A DNA stretch of 64,000 bases from Dethiosulfovibrio peptidovorans DSM 11002 (GCF_000172975.1 NZ_ABTR02000001.1:1960501-2024500); one strand, 5' to 3'; positions 24,329 through 35,215 are shown, numbered from the stretch's first letter. Notes: generated by a model from the sequence alone, not told the origin. Translations and numbers: made by a program.

Positions 24329-25861
24329 ATGGAAAATATCGTGATTTTGGACTGCGGCTCTCAGTTTACCCAGCTGATAGCCAGGCGCATCAGGGAATTG
24401 AAAGTACACAGCGAGATAATGCCGTGGGACGCCACCTTGGAGGAGGTAGAAGCCAGATCTCCTATGGGTGTGGTTATATCCGGAGGTCCTAGGAGCGTTT
24501 TGGAAGAAGGTTCCCCCTGGATAGATCCTGCCATACTGAATATGTCGGTCCCTGTGATGGGACTATGTTATGGGATGCAGTACATCTGTAAGGCCATGGG
24601 AGGAAGGGTTCGGTCATCCACAAGTAGGGAATACGGTCGAGCTCACGTCACCATAGTGGATGACAAGGCGACGGTCTATGATGGAGTTCCCTCCAGGATC
24701 CAGGTTTGGATGAGTCACGGCGACGATGTCGAGGCCATCCCTGAGAACATGGTCTTGACTGCCAAGACCGACGACGGTGTTGTCGCCGGTTTTCGCAGCC
24801 TTGACGGACGGCTGGTGGCGTTTCAGTACCACCCTGAGGTCGCCCATACAGAACACGGAATGACAATGCTTTCTAATTTTTTGTTTAAGGTGTGTGGGTG
24901 TAACGGAGACTGGGATCTAGGAGACTGGGTGGAGAGTTCCGTGGCCTCCATCAGGTCTAAAGTAGGCGACGACCGGGTTATCTGCGGTCTCTCAGGAGGC
25001 GTGGATTCTTCCGTGGCCGCCGCTTTGGTGTCCAAGGCTATCGGGGACAGGCTTCAGTGTATCTTCGTGGACACCGGAATGCTCAGGGACAGGGAAGCCG
25101 AGGAGGTCTTGGAGAGCTACGAGGCCATGGATTTAAACGTCGTTCATGTGGATGCTTCGGAACGTTTTCTGACCGCATTGGAAGGTGTCACCGATCCAGA
25201 GAGAAAACGTAAGATTATCGGAGAGCTTTTCGTTAGAGTTTTTGAGGCCGAGTCGGCGAAGATATCCGATGCCAAGTGGCTTCTGCAGGGGACCCTCTAT
25301 CCGGATGTCATAGAAAGTGGCCATCAGGGGAAAAACGCTGCGGTAATAAAGAGCCATCACAACGTCGGAGGTCTTCCCGAGGACATGGATCTGAAGGTCC
25401 TAGAGCCACTCAGAGATCTCTTCAAGGACGAGGTAAGGGCTATCGGAAGGATACTTGATGTGCCTCAGGATATAGTCAATCGTCATCCTTTCCCCGGCCC
25501 AGGTTTGGCTGTCCGTTGCCTTGGAGATATCACCAAGGAAAAATTGGATGTCCTTAGGAAGGCCGATCGAATATATATCGACGAGATAAAAAGGGCCGGT
25601 CTGTACGATAGTATATGGCAGGCATTTGCGGTGTTACTCCCGGTCTACACCGTAGGGGTTATGGGTGACGACAGGACCTACGCCAGGGTTTTGGCCCTTC
25701 GAGCTATAACCTCCTCGGATGGAATGACCGCAGAATGGTTTCGTTTTCCAATGGAGGTTCTCGACAGGGTTTCCACCAGGATATGTAACGAGGTATCCGG
25801 AGTAAACAGGGTAGTTTACGACGTAACGAGCAAACCGCCTGCAACCATAGAATGGGAGTAG
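24329..25861 (+). CDS. guaA: GMP synthase (glutamine-hydrolysing)
   Basis: The 510-residue protein has a class I glutamine amidotransferase domain with catalytic Cys in MGLCYGMQYICK near 80 and His/Glu in FQYHPEVAHTEHG near 170. The ATP pyrophosphatase P-loop LSGGVDSSVAAAL lies near 225. The GMP synthetase C-terminal dimerisation domain ends DVTSKPPATIEWE. It converts XMP to GMP. ATG 24329 gives the family's usual N-terminus (ENIVILDCGSQFTQ). I found no purine riboswitch upstream. Confidence 0.97.
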   Translation: MENIVILDCGSQFTQLIARRIRELKVHSEIMPWDATLEEVEARSPMGVVISGGPRSVLEEGSPWIDPAILNMSVPVMGLCYGMQYICKAMGGRVRSSTSREYGRAHVTIVDDKATVYDGVPSRIQVWMSHGDDVEAIPENMVLTAKTDDGVVAGFRSLDGRLVAFQYHPEVAHTEHGMTMLSNFLFKVCGCNGDWDLGDWVESSVASIRSKVGDDRVICGLSGGVDSSVAAALVSKAIGDRLQCIFVDTGMLRDREAEEVLESYEAMDLNVVHVDASERFLTALEGVTDPERKRKIIGELFVRVFEAESAKISDAKWLLQGTLYPDVIESGHQGKNAAVIKSHHNVGGLPEDMDLKVLEPLRDLFKDEVRAIGRILDVPQDIVNRHPFPGPGLAVRCLGDITKEKLDVLRKADRIYIDEIKRAGLYDSIWQAFAVLLPVYTVGVMGDDRTYARVLALRAITSSDGMTAEWFRFPMEVLDRVSTRICNEVSGVNRVVYDVTSKPPATIEWE

Positions 25862-25880
25862 TTTCGGGCCGGACCTTTGC

Positions 25881-25909
25881 TTGTTTTTATCCTGTCCCTT
25901 TACTATAAT
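25881..25909 (+). promoter_or_regulatory. sigma-70 promoter of hppA
   Basis: TTGTTT (25881-25886), 17-base spacer, perfect TATAAT (25904-25909), leaving a leader of about 75 bases before the hppA start. Confidence 0.75.
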
Positions 25910-25938
25910 GTTGGAGCTTTGATGAGGTGATCCTCCTA

Positions 25939-26040
25939 ATGGGGGGCCTCGTTAACGGTGTGTTGTATCGAACACAGAGGAGGTCTGTTTTATGGGTCAA
26001 GTGTTTTTGCTTGTCGGTTTTTCCGGGATTCTGGCCCTGA
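25939..26040 (+). CDS. possible leader ORF overlapping the hppA start
   Basis: ATG 25939 to TGA 26038-26040 would encode 33 residues (starting [13 protein letters not shown]). It follows GAGGTGATCC (25924-25933), which is complementary to the 16S rRNA 3' end over ten bases. It overlaps hppA in another frame. Translation is unproven; its spacing from the binding site (about 11 bases) is long. Confidence 0.25.
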   Translation: MGGLVNGVLYRTQRRSVLWVKCFCLSVFPGFWP

Positions 26041-27950
26041 TCTATGCGATGATGGCTTATCGCAAGGTCAGTGGTTTCAGGGTCGATAACGAGAGGGTGG
26101 AGGAGCTTTCCAGCATCATCCATCGCGGTGCCATGGCTTTTTTGAACAGAGAATATCGTTGGCTTTTCCCCTTCGTGATCTTGGTCGCCGTGCTTTTAAC
26201 CTGGAAGCTCGGATTGCCCACAGCTCTGGCTTTTGTTCTCGGAGCCATGTGCAGCGCCGTTGCCGGATATATCGGCATGAACGTCGCGACCAAGTCCAAC
26301 GGGAAGACCGCCTATGCTGCCACGAGAGGGATGAATCCCGCTCTCAACGTGGCTTTCAAAGGCGGCAGTGTGATGGGCATGGCGGTTGTCGGGCTCGGTG
26401 TATTGGGAATACTCGTTTGCTATTTCCTGTATCGTGATCCCAGCGTCATAACCGGTTTCGGATTCGGTGCCAGCTCCATCGCCTTGTTTGCCCGTGTCGG
26501 TGGAGGAATCTATACCAAGGCTGCCGACGTCGGAGCAGACTTGGTTGGCAAGGTCGAGGCGGGGATTCCCGAGGACGATCCCCGAAATCCTGCTACCATC
26601 GCCGATAACGTCGGAGACAACGTCGGAGATATCGCCGGCATGGGAGCCGACCTTTTCGAGTCCTACGTGAACTCCATAATAGCCGCCATGGCTATAGGGG
26701 TCATAGTTGCCGGAGGTGTCGGTGTCGCATACCCTCTGGTGCTGGCCGGTATAGGGATAATTTCGTCGATCCTCGGTACTGTAGTCGTTAAGGTCAAAGA
26801 GGGAGGCAACGCACAGGCCGCTCTCAGAAAGGGAACCTTCCTTACCGGGGCTTTGATGATGGTAGGAGCTTTCCTGGCCACCAAGTTCATGATGGACGAT
26901 ATCGCCCTTTTCTGGAGCGTCCTCTCCGGGATCCTGGTCGGTGTCCTTATAGGCTGGGTTACCGAGATATACACCTCGGCAGACTACAAGCCGGTGAAAC
27001 AGATAGCCCAGGCTACCGAGACGGGTGCTGCCACGACGATCCTTTCCGGGATCGCGGTGGGAATGATCTCCACCGTAGTCCCCGTTATAATGATATGTGT
27101 AGCCACTCTGGTCAGCTATAAGTTCGGCGGCCTCTTCGGCATAGCCTGTTCCGCCGTTGGGATGCTCTCTATCACCGGCATGACCCTAAGCGTAGATGCC
27201 TATGGTCCCATCGCCGACAATGCTGGCGGTATCGCCGAAATGAGCAAGCTTCCTCCTGAGGTCAGGAAGATAACCGATAAACTTGATGCCGTTGGCAACA
27301 CCACTGCCGCTATGGGCAAGGGATTGGCTATAGGTTCAGCCGCTCTTACTGCTCTATCCCTGTTCGCCGCCTATGCTGCTGCGGTGAACCTCCAAGCCAT
27401 CGACCTCAGCAACCCGACCGTCATGGCCGGACTCTTTCTCGGTGGGATGCTTCCCTTCCTCTTCAGTGCCCTGACCATACAGGCTGTAGGAAGAGCTGCA
27501 GAGAAAATGATAGACGAGGTCAGACGTCAGTTCAGGGAGATTCCCGGCATCATGGAGGGAACGGCCCGTCCCGAATACGAAAAGTGCGTCGAGATTTCTA
27601 CCGGTGCGGCTCTCAAGGAAATGGTTTTGCCCGGTCTTTTGGCCATAGTATGTCCAGTTTTGGTCGGTATCTTCCTCGGTCCTGAAGCTCTCGGAGGACT
27701 GTTGGGAGGAGCCATAGTTACCGGTGTAATGTTGGCTATATTCATGTCAAATTCCGGAGGAGCCTGGGATAACGCCAAAAAGTATATCGAGGAGGGACAT
27801 CACGGAGGCAAGGGCACCGAGCAACACGCCGCCGCCGTGGTCGGAGACACCGTCGGAGATCCCTTTAAGGATACCTCCGGTCCGAGTCTCAACATTCTCA
27901 TCAAGCTGATGTCCGTCGTGGCCGTGGTTATGGCCCCTCTCTTCCTGTAG
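25992..27950 (+). CDS. hppA: membrane-bound K+-dependent pyrophosphatase (H+ or Na+ pumping)
   Basis: The 652-residue polytopic protein has about 16 membrane segments. The pyrophosphate-binding region [20 protein letters not shown] near 170 precedes [22 protein letters not shown] near 200. A second acidic loop is [17 protein letters not shown] near 620. The [10 protein letters not shown] segment has Ala where K+-independent enzymes have Lys, which indicates K+ dependence. The enzyme uses PPi hydrolysis to pump H+ or Na+ across the inner membrane; the ion cannot be decided by eye. The gene has its own promoter and ends before a terminator. Confidence 0.95.
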   Translation: MGQVFLLVGFSGILALIYAMMAYRKVSGFRVDNERVEELSSIIHRGAMAFLNREYRWLFPFVILVAVLLTWKLGLPTALAFVLGAMCSAVAGYIGMNVATKSNGKTAYAATRGMNPALNVAFKGGSVMGMAVVGLGVLGILVCYFLYRDPSVITGFGFGASSIALFARVGGGIYTKAADVGADLVGKVEAGIPEDDPRNPATIADNVGDNVGDIAGMGADLFESYVNSIIAAMAIGVIVAGGVGVAYPLVLAGIGIISSILGTVVVKVKEGGNAQAALRKGTFLTGALMMVGAFLATKFMMDDIALFWSVLSGILVGVLIGWVTEIYTSADYKPVKQIAQATETGAATTILSGIAVGMISTVVPVIMICVATLVSYKFGGLFGIACSAVGMLSITGMTLSVDAYGPIADNAGGIAEMSKLPPEVRKITDKLDAVGNTTAAMGKGLAIGSAALTALSLFAAYAAAVNLQAIDLSNPTVMAGLFLGGMLPFLFSALTIQAVGRAAEKMIDEVRRQFREIPGIMEGTARPEYEKCVEISTGAALKEMVLPGLLAIVCPVLVGIFLGPEALGGLLGGAIVTGVMLAIFMSNSGGAWDNAKKYIEEGHHGGKGTEQHAAAVVGDTVGDPFKDTSGPSLNILIKLMSVVAVVMAPLFL

Positions 27951-27996
27951 CAGGAGATATTTAAGCCTACGAATCGGATATCCGGTTTTACCATCT

Positions 27997-28030
27997 AAAG
28001 CGGGGAGAGCATATGCTCTCCCCGCTTTTT
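27997..28030 (+). terminator. intrinsic terminator of hppA
   Basis: 14-bp stem AAAGCGGGGAGAGC/GCTCTCCCCGCTTT with ATAT loop, then T residues. Confidence 0.95.
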
Positions 28031-28060
28031 GATAAACTTACCTTTTGAGGGGGTGAGATT

Positions 28061-29809
28061 GTGGGCGACGACGTGGATAGAATAAAATCCAGACTAGATG
28101 TCGTGGATATCGTCGGAGATTACGTAAAACTGACCAGGAGCGGGAGAAACTACAAAGGTCTATGCCCTTTTCACGAAGAGAAAACTCCTTCCTTTTACGT
28201 ATCCCAGGAGAGGCAGTCCTGGCATTGTTTCGGATGCGGGAAGGGCGGGGATATCTTCAGCTTTGTAATGGAAAAAGAGGGGCTTTCATTTCCTGAGGCT
28301 CTCTCCCTTCTGGCTCGCCGAGCAGGTATAGAGATCGAGTCATATCGACGAAGCGACGGATCCGGTAAAAAAACTCTTTTCGACATAATGGAGGAAGCTT
28401 GTTCCCTTTTTAGAACATGTATGAATGGGGATCAGGGGAGTGTTCCTCGAGGATATCTGGACCGTAGGATGATCCCTCCCCAGGTCCGGTCGTCGTTCGA
28501 ATTGGGGTGGTCTCCCCCCTCTTGGTCTTTTATGGTCCAATATATCAAGAAAAAAGGGATATCCTTAAAAGACGCGGAGAGGTGTGGGCTTGTCCTCAGA
28601 GGAAACCGAGGTCCTTACGATAGATTCCGAGGCAGGGTTATCTTCCCGATCAGGGATATCACCGGTCGTTTAGTGGCTTTTGGTGGACGTATCGTCGACG
28701 GTGACGGAGCGAAGTATCTCAACAGCCCTGAGACCGAGATCTACAGCAAAAGGAGAACCCTTTATCTGATAGACAAAGCTAAGGGGGCTATAAGAAACGG
28801 CGGACACTCGATAATAGTCGAGGGATATATGGATGCCTTGCGACTTCATATGGAGGGCTATCCTCAGACGGTAGCGACCTTAGGTACTGCTTTGACGGAG
28901 GACCAGGCGACCATATTAAAACGATTGGCTGATGAGGTCTTCATCTGTTACGATGCAGATCAGGCGGGACAGACTGCGGCGATAAGGGGGATGTACGTCC
29001 TTCAGCAAGCAGGATTATCTGTAAAGGTCGTCGCTCTTCCCGAGGGGAAGGATCCGGACGATCTCTTGAGGTCCGACGGTGGAAAGGCCCGTTTCAATGA
29101 TTGTCTGAAAGAGGCCTTGCCGCTGGTAGAACATCATATAAAATTGCTCTCTCCTGCCATCAAGGACGACAGGACCAGAAAGTCGGCGATTCACGATCTT
29201 TTAGAGGGCCTTTCAAACATAGACGTGACCGATGTATCTCCCTATCTTCCCTCTTTGGCCGCTTTGTTAGGTATAAGAGATTTCGAGGTTCTGGACGCAT
29301 TGGAGAGAGTCCGCTCCAAGCGCAGGAAGACCGATCGTTCTTTCGATACAGAAGAGATCCCTTCATCCCTTCCAGATGAAGGCCAGCAAAGCCAGGAAAT
29401 GCCTCCTTTGCCGGAGATAGCTCTGATCTCCTTGCTCTGGAGCGAATGCGATCTTCGTAGAAAATGCGATACCCGAGAGGTTGTGGAACTTCTCTCCGAT
29501 CCGAGACTTAAACTCATGGCCAGCTCCATAATGATGGGAGAATCCCCCTCATCTCTGGAAAAGCGATGGCTCGAGATGGGGGAGACCTTTCAGCTTCGCG
29601 TTTTAGCCAGAGGAGGAGCCTATCTGGACGAATTCACTCAAAATTCCGACTGGAAATGGCGACATTTTTGTCATCTTCTCTATCGCCAAAAGGGGCAGAT
29701 GAGGTATAATGAACTTCGTGTAAAAATGCTCAAAGGGGAAGCTACGACCCGGGAAATAAGGGAGATGGAGGACCTTCGACAGAAACTGGTATCCCAGAAA
29801 GGTTCCTGA
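28061..29809 (+). CDS. dnaG: DNA primase DnaG
   Basis: The 582-residue protein has an N-terminal CHC2-type zinc finger ([15 protein letters not shown]...[11 protein letters not shown], about 34-64) and the catalytic core with conserved RVIFPIRD and VAFGGRI. The TOPRIM domain follows ([13 protein letters not shown] near 250 and [11 protein letters not shown] near 295). The C-terminal helicase-binding part is more diverged. It makes RNA primers for replication. It starts at GTG after GAGGGGG, and rpoD begins 3 bases after its stop, the classic macromolecular-synthesis arrangement without rpsU. Confidence 0.96.
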   Translation: MGDDVDRIKSRLDVVDIVGDYVKLTRSGRNYKGLCPFHEEKTPSFYVSQERQSWHCFGCGKGGDIFSFVMEKEGLSFPEALSLLARRAGIEIESYRRSDGSGKKTLFDIMEEACSLFRTCMNGDQGSVPRGYLDRRMIPPQVRSSFELGWSPPSWSFMVQYIKKKGISLKDAERCGLVLRGNRGPYDRFRGRVIFPIRDITGRLVAFGGRIVDGDGAKYLNSPETEIYSKRRTLYLIDKAKGAIRNGGHSIIVEGYMDALRLHMEGYPQTVATLGTALTEDQATILKRLADEVFICYDADQAGQTAAIRGMYVLQQAGLSVKVVALPEGKDPDDLLRSDGGKARFNDCLKEALPLVEHHIKLLSPAIKDDRTRKSAIHDLLEGLSNIDVTDVSPYLPSLAALLGIRDFEVLDALERVRSKRRKTDRSFDTEEIPSSLPDEGQQSQEMPPLPEIALISLLWSECDLRRKCDTREVVELLSDPRLKLMASSIMMGESPSSLEKRWLEMGETFQLRVLARGGAYLDEFTQNSDWKWRHFCHLLYRQKGQMRYNELRVKMLKGEATTREIREMEDLRQKLVSQKGS

Positions 29810-29811
29810 TT

Positions 29812-30981
29812 GTGGAAGAGGACGGTGGTTGTGGTATGAAGCACATCGTTGACCAGCAGGAAGTAAGCGATGATCTAGATATAGGAGCGGATCATACCGA
29901 GATCGTTCTGGACCAGTACCTCGATAAGATAAAGGACATTCTTCTCGAGGGGCAGAGCAAGGGATTCGTTACCAAAGAGGACATCAAACGTCATATGACC
30001 CCTCAGACCCTGAACGAGGTGTTACTGGAGAAGATATACGATAATCTCCGAGCCTTGGGGATAGATATCCAAGGGATCGACGACGAGGATGAAAAAAAAG
30101 GCGACGATCCCTCTTCTCGCATTTCCGGAGAATCGGTCTCTTCCGACTCCGGAGGCGGTGGAGACCCTGTCAGGATGTACCTTCGGGAGATCGGTACCAT
30201 TCCTCTGCTGAATCAACCTCAAGAGGTGGAACTGGCGAAGAGGGTAGAGATGGGGGACGACGAGGCCAAGTCTCAGCTGATAGAGGCCAACCTCCGTCTG
30301 GTAGTCAGCATTGCCAAGAAGTATATGGGACGTGGGATGCTCTTTCTGGATCTGATACAGGAAGGTAATCTGGGGCTCATCAGGGCCGTCGAGAAGTTCG
30401 ATTACTCTAGAGGCTATAAATTCAGTACCTATGCCACCTGGTGGATCCGACAGGCCATCACCAGGGCAATAGCGGACCAGGCCAGGACCATAAGGATACC
30501 GGTCCATATGGTGGAGACTATCAACAAGGTGATGAGAGCCTCCCGCAATCTTGTTCAGAGCTTGGGAAGAGAGCCCACCGACGAGGAAATAGCCGCGGAG
30601 ATGGGCATAGAGCCAGCCAAGGTAGTCCAGATAAGGAAGGTAGCTCAGGAGCCCATATCCTTGGAATCCCCGGTAGGGGAGGAAGACGATAGCGAACTGG
30701 GAGACTTCATAGAGGATAAGGACATGATAAGTCCCGACGACTCCACCTCGATGGAGTTCCTGAGGGATCAGTTGGACGATGTCCTTGAGGGGCTTACCGA
30801 CAGGGAGAAGCAGGTTCTCCGACTTCGATTCGGTTTTGACGACGGTCAATGCTACACTCTGGAGGATGTCGGTCGTCGATTCGGAGTCACCAGAGAGAGG
30901 ATCCGTCAGATAGAAGCAAAGGCTTTGAGAAAACTTCGTCATCCCAGTCGGAGCGTTACTTTGAGAGACTACATGTCTTGA
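29812..30981 (+). CDS. rpoD: primary sigma factor RpoD (sigma-70/SigA)
   Basis: The 389-residue sigma factor has a region 1.1-like N-terminus. Region 1.2 is [16 protein letters not shown], and regions 2.1-2.4 run from [18 protein letters not shown] to [19 protein letters not shown]. Region 3 is [13 protein letters not shown], and region 4.2 helix-turn-helix is [29 protein letters not shown]. It directs RNA polymerase to promoters such as the TTGACA/TATAAT sites seen in this window. GTG 29812 (AAAGG upstream) and ATG 29836 are both possible starts. Confidence 0.97.
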   Translation: MEEDGGCGMKHIVDQQEVSDDLDIGADHTEIVLDQYLDKIKDILLEGQSKGFVTKEDIKRHMTPQTLNEVLLEKIYDNLRALGIDIQGIDDEDEKKGDDPSSRISGESVSSDSGGGGDPVRMYLREIGTIPLLNQPQEVELAKRVEMGDDEAKSQLIEANLRLVVSIAKKYMGRGMLFLDLIQEGNLGLIRAVEKFDYSRGYKFSTYATWWIRQAITRAIADQARTIRIPVHMVETINKVMRASRNLVQSLGREPTDEEIAAEMGIEPAKVVQIRKVAQEPISLESPVGEEDDSELGDFIEDKDMISPDDSTSMEFLRDQLDDVLEGLTDREKQVLRLRFGFDDGQCYTLEDVGRRFGVTRERIRQIEAKALRKLRHPSRSVTLRDYMS

Positions 30982-30995
30982 TTCTTTAGGGGGCC

Positions 30996-31283
30996 ATGGC
31001 TATCAGATTGGATAAATTTTTAAAACTTGCCAGATTGGTTAAGAGAAGGACTGTAGCCCAGGAGATGGTGGAAGCTGGCGCAGTGAGGATAGACGGTAGA
31101 AAGGTTAAGCCATCGTCGGACGTGAAGGTCGGTTCCACCCTTGAGGTGGCCTTTCCTCGCAGGCTTCTGGTAGTGGAAGTCTTAGTGGACGAGGAGGCTG
31201 TCTTGAAGAGACGGGGCTGCGAGCCTTACAGGTTGATAGAGGACAAAAGGGTGAATCCAGAGACTAAGCTTTGGGATCGATAG
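30996..31283 (+). CDS. S4-domain RNA-binding protein (RqcP/Hsp15 type)
   Basis: 95-residue protein with an S4 domain over residues 2-60: [38 protein letters not shown]. The size and sequence style resemble RqcP (YabO) and Hsp15, which bind 50S subunits with stalled nascent chains. The charged C-terminal end is unfamiliar. It starts 14 bases after rpoD and 31 bases before eno. Confidence 0.85.
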   Translation: MAIRLDKFLKLARLVKRRTVAQEMVEAGAVRIDGRKVKPSSDVKVGSTLEVAFPRRLLVVEVLVDEEAVLKRRGCEPYRLIEDKRVNPETKLWDR

Positions 31284-31314
31284 CTCTTTACTTGCAGGAT
31301 TGGGAGGTAGTTGC

Positions 31315-32604
31315 ATGAGTACCATAGTTGGAATACACGGCAGAGAAATTCTCGATTCGAGGGGAAACCCTACGATAGAGGTGGAGGTTGCGCTGGAATG
31401 TGGCGTGATAGGCAGGGCTGCCGTTCCCTCGGGAGCTTCTACTGGAACCTTCGAGGCGGTGGAATTGAGAGACGGAGGCAGTCGCTACATGGGGAAGGGG
31501 GTCCTTAAGGCGGTCGAGAACGTCAACGAGAGGATCGCTTCGGAGATCGTCGGAATGGACGTCTCGGAACAGTCCTATATAGACGGGGCAATGATCGATC
31601 TGGATGGGACTCCCAACAAGGGCGATCTCGGAGCCAACGCTATCCTGGGAGTGTCTCTGGCGGTAGCTAGAGCCGCTTCCGATTACTACGACATGCCTCT
31701 TTGGGGCTATATCGGTGGGTTAGGCCCTTTCACCCTCCCTACCCCCATGATGAACGTCATAAACGGAGGTGCACACGCAGACAACAACCTGGACATTCAG
31801 GAATTCATGGTGATGCCTTACGGCGCATCGAGTTTTTCCGAGGCTCTCAGGATGAACGTAGAGATATACCACACCTTGAAGAAGATGCTCAAGGAAAAGG
31901 GCTACTCCACGTCACTGGGAGACGAGGGAGGCTTTGCTCCTAACCTGGGGAGCAACAGAGAAGGGTTCGATATACTGGTCGATGCGATAGGGAAGGCCGG
32001 ATATACTCCCGGCGACCAGGTAGGTATAGCTGTAGACGTAGCCGCCTCCGAGCTGTTCTCCGGCGGAGTATACTCGTTTAAGGGAGAGGGGAAGTCCTTT
32101 TCCGCCGAGGATCTCAACGGTTACTATGAAGGTCTGTGCAAGGATTACCCTATAGTCTCCATAGAGGACGGAATGGCAGAGGAAGACTGGGAGGGCTTTG
32201 CCCTGATGACCGAAACCTTGGGTGACAAGATCCAGATAGTGGGAGACGATCTTTTCGTCACCAATCGAGATCGCCTGAGCAAAGGCATAGAGATGAACTC
32301 CGCAAATTCCATATTGATAAAACTCAACCAGATAGGTACTCTGACCGAGACTCTTGAGGTCATAAGGACGGCTAAGAACGCCGGTTTCTCCACCGTTATA
32401 TCTCATCGTTCAGGTGAAACCTCGGACACGTTTATCTCCGACTTATCCGTTGCTGTGTCGGCGGGGCAGATAAAAACAGGCGCTCCTGCCAGAACCGACC
32501 GAGTCGCCAAGTACAATCAGCTTCTTCGTATAGAGGAAGCTATAGGCTGTTGCACCTCTTATGCCGGGCTCTCTTCGATAAAAGGGCTTAAGGTTCGTAG
32601 GTGA
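31315..32604 (+). CDS. eno: enolase
   Basis: The 429-residue protein has N-terminal [17 protein letters not shown] and [17 protein letters not shown] near 155. [12 protein letters not shown] near 200 carries the general-acid Glu region, and [11 protein letters not shown] and VGDDLFVTN supply Mg2+ ligands. The catalytic Lys region is [12 protein letters not shown] near 335. [12 protein letters not shown] follows near 365. It interconverts 2-phosphoglycerate and phosphoenolpyruvate. ATG 31315 is used, after GGGAGG; an earlier in-frame start at 31300 overlaps that site. Confidence 0.98.
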   Translation: MSTIVGIHGREILDSRGNPTIEVEVALECGVIGRAAVPSGASTGTFEAVELRDGGSRYMGKGVLKAVENVNERIASEIVGMDVSEQSYIDGAMIDLDGTPNKGDLGANAILGVSLAVARAASDYYDMPLWGYIGGLGPFTLPTPMMNVINGGAHADNNLDIQEFMVMPYGASSFSEALRMNVEIYHTLKKMLKEKGYSTSLGDEGGFAPNLGSNREGFDILVDAIGKAGYTPGDQVGIAVDVAASELFSGGVYSFKGEGKSFSAEDLNGYYEGLCKDYPIVSIEDGMAEEDWEGFALMTETLGDKIQIVGDDLFVTNRDRLSKGIEMNSANSILIKLNQIGTLTETLEVIRTAKNAGFSTVISHRSGETSDTFISDLSVAVSAGQIKTGAPARTDRVAKYNQLLRIEEAIGCCTSYAGLSSIKGLKVRR

Positions 32605-32609
32605 AGGTT

Positions 32610-32636
32610 GCATCCTCGATGGCGGATGAGGGATGC
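32610..32636 (+). promoter_or_regulatory. hairpin over the rex ribosome-binding site
   Basis: GCATCCTC (32610-32617) can pair with GAGGGATGC (32628-32636) with one bulged base and a 10-base loop. The GAGGG of the 3' arm is the probable ribosome-binding site of rex, so the fold could limit its translation. Confidence 0.4.
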
Positions 32637-32638
32637 GG

Positions 32639-33274
32639 ATGAAGGTCGCGGAACCTACGGTAGAGCGGTTGGTCCAGTATCGTAGACTTCTGGATCGTAT
32701 GGACAGAGACAAGGTACAGGTAATCTCCTCCAAGGAAATAGGGGATATGCTGGGTTTTAAGGCCAGCCAGGTGAGAAAGGACCTCTCCTACTTCGGAGAA
32801 ATAGGAAAACGAGGCGTCGGGTATAACGTCGATCGACTTTTGAAACACGTATCCGATATACTATCTCCTCCTAGAAAATGGAATGTAGGCCTGGTCGGAG
32901 TGGGAAGGCTTGGAGAGGCCCTGTTGGACCATAAGGCCTTTTTATCGGATAAATATGAGATCATAGCGCTTTTCGACGTCTCGGATGAAAAGGTAGGAGA
33001 GACTTTTTTCGGACGGCCATGTTTCCACGTCGACGATATGCCTGGAAAACTGGAAGAGATGGATATAGAGATACTCATACTGACGGTTCCTAAGGATGCC
33101 GCGCAAAGATGCGTGGATGCCGGTACGGAGAAAGGGCAGATAAAAGGAGTCCTGAACTTCTCCCCTTCTTCCGTCGTCGCTCCTCCAGGTATCATAGTGT
33201 ACTCCGTCGATATTTCGGTAGAGCTGGAGAAACTGCTCTTTTATCTAAAGCACGAGGGAACCGAAAGTATATAA
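32639..33274 (+). CDS. rex: redox-sensing transcriptional repressor Rex
   Basis: The 211-residue protein has an N-terminal winged helix (VQVISSKEIGDMLGFKASQVRKDLSYFGEIGKRGVGYNV). A Rossmann NAD(H)-binding domain follows, with the motif LVGVGRLGEALLDH near 92, then IIALFDVSDEKVG, and a C-terminal helix swapped between subunits. Rex senses the NADH/NAD+ ratio and represses fermentation and respiration genes when NADH is low. ATG 32639 is preferred over the ATG at 32633, which directly abuts GAGGG. Co-directional with eno, 34 bases downstream. Confidence 0.95.
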   Translation: MKVAEPTVERLVQYRRLLDRMDRDKVQVISSKEIGDMLGFKASQVRKDLSYFGEIGKRGVGYNVDRLLKHVSDILSPPRKWNVGLVGVGRLGEALLDHKAFLSDKYEIIALFDVSDEKVGETFFGRPCFHVDDMPGKLEEMDIEILILTVPKDAAQRCVDAGTEKGQIKGVLNFSPSSVVAPPGIIVYSVDISVELEKLLFYLKHEGTESI

Positions 33275-33346
33275 ACTTCCCGGTCCATGGTAGAATAGTT
33301 ATTCCTGGTCGTGGACAAGGGATATAAGATATAGGAGGCGGTATCG

Positions 33347-33724
33347 TTGAATCAAACTGGACAGGCGGGCGCGATGCAGATGTTTTTTCCTCTGGTGATA
33401 TTCGTCGTCATCTTCTACTTCTTCATCATAAGACCACAGAAGAAGCGTCAGAAGAAGCACGATGAACTTTTAGGGTCTCTAACCAGAGGGGACCGAGTAG
33501 TGACAGCCGGTGGATTCATCGGCATCGTGAGAGAAGTAAAGGACGATAGCCTGATCCTCGAGATAGCCGACGGCGTCAAGGTCAGAGTCCTTAAGGGGTC
33601 TGTTTCCAGCAAAATGGTTACTGAAACCCCTGATGCCAAGAAGTCGGTAAAGGACGAGACCACGTCCGAGCCCAAGAACGATAACACGGAGGATAAGGGC
33701 GAGAACTCAGACGAGGCGAAGTAG
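33347..33724 (+). CDS. yajC: preprotein translocase subunit YajC
   Basis: The 125-residue protein has one membrane segment (MFFPLVIFVVIFYFFIIRPQKKRQKK) and the conserved LTRGDRVVTAGGFIGIV domain. The acidic Lys/Glu/Asp-rich C-terminal tail is longer than usual. YajC associates with SecDF at the translocon. It starts at TTG after AGGAGG. A terminator separates it from secD, which may reduce rather than stop read-through. Confidence 0.93.
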   Translation: MNQTGQAGAMQMFFPLVIFVVIFYFFIIRPQKKRQKKHDELLGSLTRGDRVVTAGGFIGIVREVKDDSLILEIADGVKVRVLKGSVSSKMVTETPDAKKSVKDETTSEPKNDNTEDKGENSDEAK

Positions 33725-33742
33725 AGACCTTCGGTTTCGACC

Positions 33743-33776
33743 GGAGTGGGTGTCCTTTACGCATCCACTCCTTTTT
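33743..33776 (+). terminator. intrinsic terminator after yajC
   Basis: 10-bp stem GGAGTGGGTG/CATCCACTCC with a 9-base loop and TTTTT, followed by more T-rich sequence. secD starts 45 bases later. Confidence 0.85.
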
Positions 33777-33820
33777 CGTTTTTTTATTTTTTTATTTTTT
33801 TGAGGAGGTAGTGACGTTCT

Positions 33821-35215
33821 ATGCTGAGAAAAGATCGTTGGCGGCTCACGTTGGTAGCCGTCGTCGTTATCGCCGCCTTGGTGTCGGTTTTCCCAATAAA
33901 AGGGCGGATTCATCTCGGGCTCGACCTCAAGGGAGGAGCGCATATAGTTCTCCAGGCAAAGGGTACCGACGAGAATCCCTTGACCGGCGACAGCGTCGAA
34001 AGACTCCTTGCAGTCCTTAGAAACAGGGTCGACCAATATGGCGTATCCGAGCCTCTCATACAAAGGGAGGGGCAGGACAGGGTGATAGTGGACCTTCCCG
34101 GTGTGGAAAACCCTGAACAGGCTCTTGAACTGATAGGCAAAACCGCCCTTTTGGAGTTCAGACAGGTACTTCAGGCTACCTCTGCTCTACCTCCTAAAGC
34201 TCAGAGGGAGAACTACGATTCCGATGAGGAATACCAGGCCGCCGTTTCAAGATGGAACGAGGTAAAGGCCGACAGGGACGAACTTGAAAGCCGTTTGCGG
34301 TCGGAGGCTTCCTCCGAGTCCGGTGCGGTAGTGGGAAGCGATGAGGCCGGACGTATATACCTTCTCGGACCGGTGTATGTCGGAGGAAAAGACCTCAAGG
34401 ACGCCAAGGCGACCTACGATAACCTGGGAAGGCCTGTCGTAAGCCTGGAGTTCAACGACGATGGCGCAAAGCTCTTTGACTCGGCCACAGCCGAGAACGT
34501 CGGCAATCAGATAGCGATAGTGCTCGACGGAACTGTGGTGTCCGCCCCGGTTGTTCAGGAGCGGATCAGCGGAGGTGCAGCCCAGATCTCCGGTCGTTTC
34601 ACGCCGGAAGAAGCTCGCAACCTAGCTATTATGCTTCGTGCCGGAGCCTTGCCTGTTCCTGTCGATGTGCTTGAGAACCGTTCGGTAGGGCCTACTCTGG
34701 GAGCGGACTCTATCAATTCGGGGCTTAAGGCGGGGCTTATAGGGTGTGCCCTGGTCATCCTGTTTATGTTGCTCTACTACAGGATCTTGGGAATCGCCGC
34801 CGATATAGCCCTGTCGGTAACGATCTTGATCCTCTTCGCTTTGCTGATAAGCTTCAAGGCCACTCTGACCCTTCCCGGAATCGCCGGTATCATCCTTACC
34901 ATAGGAATGGCCGTCGACGGCAACATATTGATATTCGAACGTATCAAAGAGGAATACAGGGACGGCAAGACTCCTTTCGCTTCGCTGGATTCGGGGTTCA
35001 AGAAAGCTTTCAAGACGATTCTCGATGCCAACGTGACTACGTTGATAGCGGCAGCGGTCCTCTACTATTTCGGAAGTGGACCTATCAGGGGATTCGCCCT
35101 TACTCTGGCTTTCGGAATAGTGGCTAGTGTCTTCAGCGCAGTGTTGGTGACCCGTGTCCTCCTCCAGGTCATGGTCAGCCATAACAGCATACCTTCTCTG
35201 GCTCGTAGGAAGTAA
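33821..35215 (+). CDS. secD: protein translocase subunit SecD
   Basis: The 464-residue protein has an N-terminal membrane segment, the LGLDLKGGAHIVLQ motif near 28, a periplasmic P1-like domain and five C-terminal membrane segments. The conserved GIAGIILTIGMAVDGNILIFERIKEE lies near 365. SecDF uses the proton or sodium gradient to finish protein export. It starts at ATG after GAGGAGG. secF follows after 16 bases. Confidence 0.96.
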   Translation: MLRKDRWRLTLVAVVVIAALVSVFPIKGRIHLGLDLKGGAHIVLQAKGTDENPLTGDSVERLLAVLRNRVDQYGVSEPLIQREGQDRVIVDLPGVENPEQALELIGKTALLEFRQVLQATSALPPKAQRENYDSDEEYQAAVSRWNEVKADRDELESRLRSEASSESGAVVGSDEAGRIYLLGPVYVGGKDLKDAKATYDNLGRPVVSLEFNDDGAKLFDSATAENVGNQIAIVLDGTVVSAPVVQERISGGAAQISGRFTPEEARNLAIMLRAGALPVPVDVLENRSVGPTLGADSINSGLKAGLIGCALVILFMLLYYRILGIAADIALSVTILILFALLISFKATLTLPGIAGIILTIGMAVDGNILIFERIKEEYRDGKTPFASLDSGFKKAFKTILDANVTTLIAAAVLYYFGSGPIRGFALTLAFGIVASVFSAVLVTRVLLQVMVSHNSIPSLARRK

